NCBI GenBank assembly: GCA_958349075.1
Contig: CATWBR010000266.1
Location: 1-6,401 of the forward strand
Direction of reading: 5' to 3'
DNA length: 6,401 nucleotides
Source of the DNA: an uncultured Clostridium sp.
GTDB lineage: Bacteria > Bacillota > Clostridia > Lachnospirales > Lachnospiraceae
Of the stretch, positions 5,810 to 6,401 are shown one piece after another. Below the pieces are notes generated by a model that saw only the letters and a list, made by a program, of their open reading frames with translations, was not told the origin of the DNA and ran no database searches. Within the stretch, counting starts at the first letter, position 1, and the number at the start of each line of letters is the position of its first letter. The position numbers were made by a program, and so were the translations under genes.

Positions 5810-6401
5810 ATGCCGAAACCGTTTTCTCCTGAAGAACGTAACCAGATACAACAATTGATTCTTGAGAAGTCGAAAGAATTATTTGTGCGTTTTGGATTCG
5901 AAAAAATTACGATTGCCGATATCACCGAGGCAACAGACATTGGGAAAGGAACTTTTTATCAATTCTACAAATCAAAAGGGGAACTTTTCGTCGATGTTTA
6001 TGCCACAGAATGGAGAAGGCTGCAAGAGGAATTACTGCAAAAATACAAGGGATATTCCGGTGATATTGCTGAGATCGTCCTTTCCTATATCAGGGATAAC
6101 CGAAAGAACTTATTAGGCAGTCCCGTTTTAAGCATTATATACCAGCGTGGAACTCTGAAACATATCAGCGATAAATATGGAACTCAGGGCTTGAAAGAGT
6201 TCAGTGAACTGAATAAATCTGTTCTGGAGGAACTGATTAACAGTTGGTCACCCGGGTGCAACTACGAACTTAAGATGGATTCACGGATCCTCTCCGGCAT
6301 GATGCGCTCTCTCAGCTATCTGACCTACCATCGGGATGAAATAGGTGAAGACATATTCGAGGATGTTATCAACACGTTTATGGAGTCGATGGCTCTTGAA
6401 A
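5810..6401 (+). CDS. TetR/AcrR-family transcriptional regulator, 3' end beyond window
   Basis: The frame opens at ATG 5810, behind a strong purine-rich ribosome site (AGAGGGGGG, 5798-5806), and stays open through the right edge for 197 codons. TetR-family proteins are usually 190-210 residues, so little is missing. Residues 11-60 form the N-terminal DNA-binding domain: a first helix (QIQQLILEKSKELFVRFGF), then the helix-turn-helix ITIADITEATDIGKGTFYQFY at about 33-53, followed by KSKGELF, all typical of TetR. Residues from about 65 onward are mostly helical in character and would form the ligand-binding and dimerisation domain, with no recognisable ligand signature. In sampled stretches GC is about 38-47%, lower than in the operon before it. 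It has its own promoters behind a terminator. TetR proteins often regulate themselves and a neighbour, so the target may be right of the window; control of the fab/acc genes is possible but unsupported. Confidence 0.9.
   Translation, partial: MPKPFSPEERNQIQQLILEKSKELFVRFGFEKITIADITEATDIGKGTFYQFYKSKGELFVDVYATEWRRLQEELLQKYKGYSGDIAEIVLSYIRDNRKNLLGSPVLSIIYQRGTLKHISDKYGTQGLKEFSELNKSVLEELINSWSPGCNYELKMDSRILSGMMRSLSYLTYHRDEIGEDIFEDVINTFMESMALE

Noticed and set aside
5862..6116. 84-codon + strand frame within the tetR region
   Set aside because: It is out of frame with the continuous TetR reading frame from 5810, which has a clear helix-turn-helix and a strong ribosome site.

Overview
The window carries the distal end of a bacterial type II fatty-acid synthesis operon, a terminator, and the start of an independently transcribed regulator. 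All genes are on the + strand. The order accB-fabZ-accC-accD/accA is the arrangement known from the fab/acc clusters of Firmicutes. Purine-rich Shine-Dalgarno sites, mid-range GC and protein sequences of clostridial appearance suggest an anaerobic Clostridia member, most likely Lachnospiraceae (Clostridium cluster XIVa). That placement is inferred from gene order and sequence feel, not from a database comparison.

Layout: (1) 1-458, accB (BCCP) with its N-terminus cut off by the window edge; (2) 510-932, fabZ; (3) 943-2295, accC, whose ribosome site overlaps the fabZ stop; (4) a 99-nt gap, then 2401-4224, one continuous reading frame joining AccD (beta, with zinc ribbon) to AccA (alpha); (5) a 103-nt spacer holding a stem-loop, then 4328-5446, a FabK/nitronate-monooxygenase-type flavoprotein with a C-terminal four-cysteine motif; (6) 5447-5809, a 363-nt intergenic region with a long hairpin terminator, two good sigma-A-type promoters and an inverted repeat that could hide the next ribosome site; (7) 5810 to the right edge, a TetR-family regulator that is open at the window end.

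How the genes work together: AccC carboxylates the biotin carried by AccB, the fused AccD-AccA transferase moves the carboxyl group to acetyl-CoA to give malonyl-CoA, and FabZ dehydrates 3-hydroxyacyl-ACP in the elongation cycle. The FabK-like flavoprotein could supply an enoyl-ACP reductase step, but a nitronate monooxygenase or other FMN oxidoreductase role is equally open. In related operons fabH, acpP, fabK, fabD, fabG and fabF lie upstream of accB, so they may sit left of this window. The TetR gene has its own promoters, sits behind a terminator and looks lower in GC than the operon; its target cannot be read from this window.

Most notable points: the accD-accA fusion, the cysteine motif of the flavoprotein, and the tetR leader, where only the transcript from the upstream promoter could form the stem that covers the ribosome site. 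No CRISPR array, tRNA, rRNA or transposase was seen.
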